A program made the position numbers and the translations under genes. Source: Erythrophleum ivorense (Eukaryota; Streptophyta; Magnoliopsida; Fabales; Fabaceae). From it: a stretch of 64,000 nucleotides of DNA. Below, one piece after another: positions 60,601-64,000 of the stretch. The first letter of the stretch is position 1. Each line of letters opens with the position of its first letter. Under the pieces are notes generated by a model. It was not told the origin of the DNA and did not search any database. It saw only the letters and a list, made by a program, of their open reading frames with translations. The stretch lies in contig JAIUCV010000019.1 of assembly GCA_026724425.1 (NCBI GenBank), positions 15,089,847-15,153,846 on the forward strand, read 5' to 3'.

Positions 60601-63600
60601 ATGGCTTGAAACACACATGCACACATTCAAAGACAAGGCAAGCGTACATTCATGCATGAAAGAAGGAGGAGAGAGCTACCTTTGTTACAATTCCAAGCTT
60701 TCCTTTCTTGAATTTAGTTGCTCTTCCTCGGCCACATACACACAATAAGGTGGGGCTTGTTTCTCTTGGCCTAGATGCATCATATGGAAGCTAATTATAC
60801 TCTTGACTCAAATTCTAAAGCCATACATTCATTAGAAAAGCTAGGTAGTTCATATGGCTCTTTTATGGTTCCATAATGCACTTAATGAAGCAATCCTATG
60901 GAAACATGATCTTTCCTCTATTCTCTTCATTCATTTATGATTCTTGACTCCTTTTAGACCTCTTGGAGTTATCACACAATCAAATTAAGGAGACTAGCTA
61001 GGTGTTACTTCTTTAAGTTATAATATGGAACCTATGATACCATCTCACTATCCATGACTTCTAAAATTTTTTCAAGGCTTCCTATGATCATATATGACTC
61101 AAAATAAGCTTGGAACAAATTAAAACTATCCCTAGGTGCTCTATCTAGCTTAGGCCAAGGCTAGGCTTCAAGGAAGCACCAAATGGATTTGCTTTGTTTT
61201 CTTGATGGAAGATGCATATGAGGAGCCTTCTAATGATCTCAAGAGCTCATTCAAACACTCATTTAAGCCTCGAAATTATTATATCAAATCAGATTTTTGG
61301 TGGAACACTTGAAATCCTAACTTTGTTATCTTGAAATCTAATGGCTATTTGATTATTTCATTTGCATATTCTTATTCTCCTCCCTCATTTTCTTAAGATT
61401 CACCCTTGGTTTAGCTAGAAATCTAACCCCTCTTGGCTGGTCTCACAAAGGGTGAAATGAAAAGAAGAAGAGCAAGGAAGATTAAGTTGAAAAATGGCAA
61501 AATACCTTAGTTTTCTTAGCTTTTTTTGCTTGTTTCTCACTTTGCTTGGCCTCCTTTCATCAAATCCAAATTTTTCACCTCTATTCTACCATTCATACAA
61601 ACTCAAAAACTTCAAAAAAACCATAGAAAGAAAGAAAGGAAAGAGGAGAAGGAGATTGGTGAAGGAGAAAGCATGAAAAACTATGAAATTATTACACTTT
61701 TTGCTAGGTTTCTCTCTTCCTTCTTCCCTCCATCTTGTGCGCCATTCTCCTCTGCCTTTGGTTCTATTTTAGCCTAAAAAATTCATTCATAAGTAGTGGA
61801 GCAAAAGTGGGGACGTTTTTATAAGCTTAAGGGTTCATTTAAGCAACTTTTAAAATTTGCAAGTTAGTCCTTTTTCTTAGTTTTGTCCATTTGGGCTTAT
61901 TTCAACTCCTTTTTGAGAACTGTCTTTTTTATCATAAAATTTGGGTCCTCTAATTCATAAAATGGCTTTGGTTTCACCCACATTGGATTTAAAACTATTC
62001 TAAACCATTCAGTCAAAATTTTGATCAACCAACGACTGAAATAACTCACTGGAGGGGTTTAAATTATTCTGGGGTTTCCCATGGTTTTCAAGGCCTTTAA
62101 GAATCCTAGAAAACTCAAATTTATCATTTAAAAAGCCCTCCTATGATTTTTCTAAAAATTGTCTGAAATTATGAAAATGCCATTTCGTTTCATTGCATTT
62201 TTGTTAAAATTCGTTTGGCTATTCTGGCTCAAGTTTTAGGGCACCTCTGGCCTTAACTCATCATTATTTGAGGACTGGAATATTATTCTAATTTTATCGA
62301 ACCTCAAATCACTCTATCTAGGGGACTTCCTTTTGTATCTGGTGAGTTTCGTGTGTTTACGGAGAAATCGTATATTACGTTTCTCGCATTTTCTCTCATT
62401 TTTTAGGAGCCGGATATTAGAGATGCAATTTCAAATCTAAAAATGCATGCATGACTATCTTGAAATCCAAAAACATATATGGAATATGTTTCACATTCAA
62501 GAAGACATACTTATCATGCATAGGCTTGCCAAGATCATGGTATAGCCTCACTATTTTCTTTAGGACTTTTGGACTTGCCTCGCCAACTTTCAAGGGACTT
62601 TTGACTAAGCCTCACTCTTTCTAAAGACTTTTGGCTTTGTCTCACCCAACTTAAGGACTTTTGGCTCATCCTCACCCTTACTAAGGGACTTTTAGCTTCA
62701 CCACACTCAAGCAAGCTAATCATATTCATAAAAATATCATTCAAGTGCATAAGTAAAGCATCATTGTACCATGGCACATAAATACATGCTAGAAACATCT
62801 TTCATGGTTAAACATACACACACACATTCAAAGACAAGAAAACACTAACCATGTATGAAGGAAAGAAGAGAGAGCTACCTTGTATGTAAGAAGAATACAC
62901 TTTGTTTCTTAGAAATTCTTCCTCTCTCTTAGCCAAACACTCACAAAGAAGTGGGACTTGATTCCTTTAGCCTAAACACATCAAATGGGATCTAATTATA
63001 CTCTTGAAACATCTACTAAAGCCACACACACATACACTAGAAGAGTTAGCTTGCTCTTATGGTTCAATTATGGTTCCATAAAGCACCTAATGAAGCAACC
63101 TTAGGAATTCATGATCTTGGTTCCATTCTCTCCCTTAATCTATGACTCTTGACTCCATGTAGACTCCTTGGATCTATCACACATTCATTTCAAAGAGCCT
63201 AGCTATGTGTTGCTTCATTATGCTACAATATGGAACCTATATCTTCATCACACTTTCTAGCTTTCTAAATTTTTTTCAAGGCTTCCTCTTATACTCTCCC
63301 ATCATATATGATGCAAAACTAAGCTTGGAAGAAATTAAAACTATCTCCAGGTGTCACTTCTGCCCTAGGCTGAGACACCCTTCAAGGAAAAAGCCTATGG
63401 AGTTTTCTTTGCTTCTTAGATAGGAGGTGTATATGGGAGCCTCTTTTGGGGTCTTAGGAACTCATACAAATATTTACATTAGCTTAGAAAATCTGGGATA
63501 AAATTATATTTTAAACTATGTTCACAAACCCCAATCCTTTTTATCTTGCAAAATCATGGATGTTTACTTGTTCTCTTTGCACTTTCTTGCTTCCTCACTC

Positions 63601-64000
63601 TAATTCCTAAGATTCACTCTTAGTTTGGTTCAAAAATCCTTTCCTTTTGGCTGACCTAGGTGTGGCCGAACCACACACCCATGGAGATAAGAAGAAGCAA
63701 GCATGGAATCAAAAGATATGCCTTAGTTTTCTAGCTTTCCTTGGATGCTCTTCCTTTTGCTTTGATTCTCCTCCTCTAATTTGAACCTCTCCCCTCTAGT
63801 CTAAGCTCAAGATAAAACCAAATACTTCAAGAAAACCATAGGAAGAAGGAGGAGATTAAATTTACTAAAGGAAAGACTAAGAAAATCCATGAATTTCATA
63901 CCTTTCTTACCTTAGTTTTCCTCTTCTTTTTCTCTTCTCTTGTGTGCCTCTCTCCTTTGGTCTCACTTCTATTCTTAGGCAGATGGAAGGCCAGTTAAGT
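57634..64000 (-). repeat. 5' LTR of the Tekay/Del-type chromovirus (interrupted, runs off the window)
   Basis: The plus strand begins TATAACACCATATTC (TG changed to TA) and is colinear with the 3' LTR at 16435: 57634-58948 matches 16435-17052 plus 19441-20130, and 62427-64000 matches about 20131-21720. The last bases (AGATGGAAGGCC) correspond to about 21702 in the 3' LTR, so roughly 585 more bases are expected beyond the window. It is interrupted by solo LTR D. It lacks the Athila-like insertion, showing that the latter arrived after the chromovirus inserted. Confidence 0.9.
58949..62421 (-). mobile_element. Solo LTR D of the chromoviral family, inside the chromovirus 5' LTR
   Basis: The plus strand begins TGTAACACTAT and ends GGATATTAGA (CA changed to GA). 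Perfect GATGC duplications flank it at 58944-58948 and 62422-62426. Its length is 3473 bp. Removing it restores ATAATGGATGCAATTTC, as seen uninterrupted near 20128 in the sister LTR. The minisatellite is at 60330-60500 and the conserved block at 61860-62340. No gene is present. Confidence 0.94.

Noticed and set aside
1..64000. Host protein-coding gene or tRNA/rRNA gene between the elements
   Set aside because: All stretches longer than 300 bases are assigned to retroelement sequence or are featureless. The tRNA-like matches are primer-binding sites of 12-18 bases only.

Overview
This window is a plant nuclear sequence, AT-rich, made almost entirely of nested Ty3/gypsy LTR retrotransposons. 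I found no host gene, rRNA or tRNA gene. The retroelement lineages point to an angiosperm, probably a eudicot: Ogre-type Tat elements with a tRNA-Arg primer site, a Tekay/Del-type chromovirus with an initiator-Met primer site, and an Athila-like LTR. I cannot name the species.

Layout. (1) 1-16434 is an old, minus-oriented Tat-lineage remnant. It holds leader sequence (about 1200-2690 and 10263-10350), a tRNA-Arg-type primer site, a 1.37-kb LTR (10351-11720), and beyond that LTR a purine tract and 3' internal sequence. Three solo LTRs of one chromoviral family interrupt it: 2691-10257, which itself contains 2844-6526, and 12472-16104. (2) 16435 to beyond 64000 is one minus-oriented chromovirus. 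Its 3' LTR is 16435-22304, followed by PPT, chromodomain and integrase at 22305-23755. RNase H, RT, protease and gag lie at 51060-53633, the gag N-terminus at 57145-57471 and the primer site at 57616-57627. Its 5' LTR starts at 57634 and runs off the window. Later insertions have stretched it: an Athila-like solo LTR (17053-19435), two plus-oriented chromoviral LTR pieces (23761-25099 and 25100-50957), and complete solo LTRs at 53639-57139 and 58949-62421. (3) Inside the second chromoviral LTR piece sits a complete Ogre-type element, 27374-49596 (22.2 kb). It has 4.4-kb LTRs, a perfect AAGGT target duplication, tRNA-Arg PBS, ORF1, gag, protease with G-patch, a 222-bp intron, RT with two RNase H domains, integrase, a 25-bp minisatellite in the 3' UTR, and a PPT.

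The Ogre genes form one expression unit: ORF1 (unknown role, coiled coil), gag, then pro-pol joined by splicing. The copy is dead. About twelve in-frame stops and one frameshift break it, and every stop is one C-to-T change away from a Gln or Arg codon.

By eye the Ogre LTRs differ by about 2.5% in one ~580-base stretch, whereas the enclosing chromovirus LTRs differ by about 5-6% in two short stretches. This agrees with the nesting order. These are rough counts, not computed alignments.
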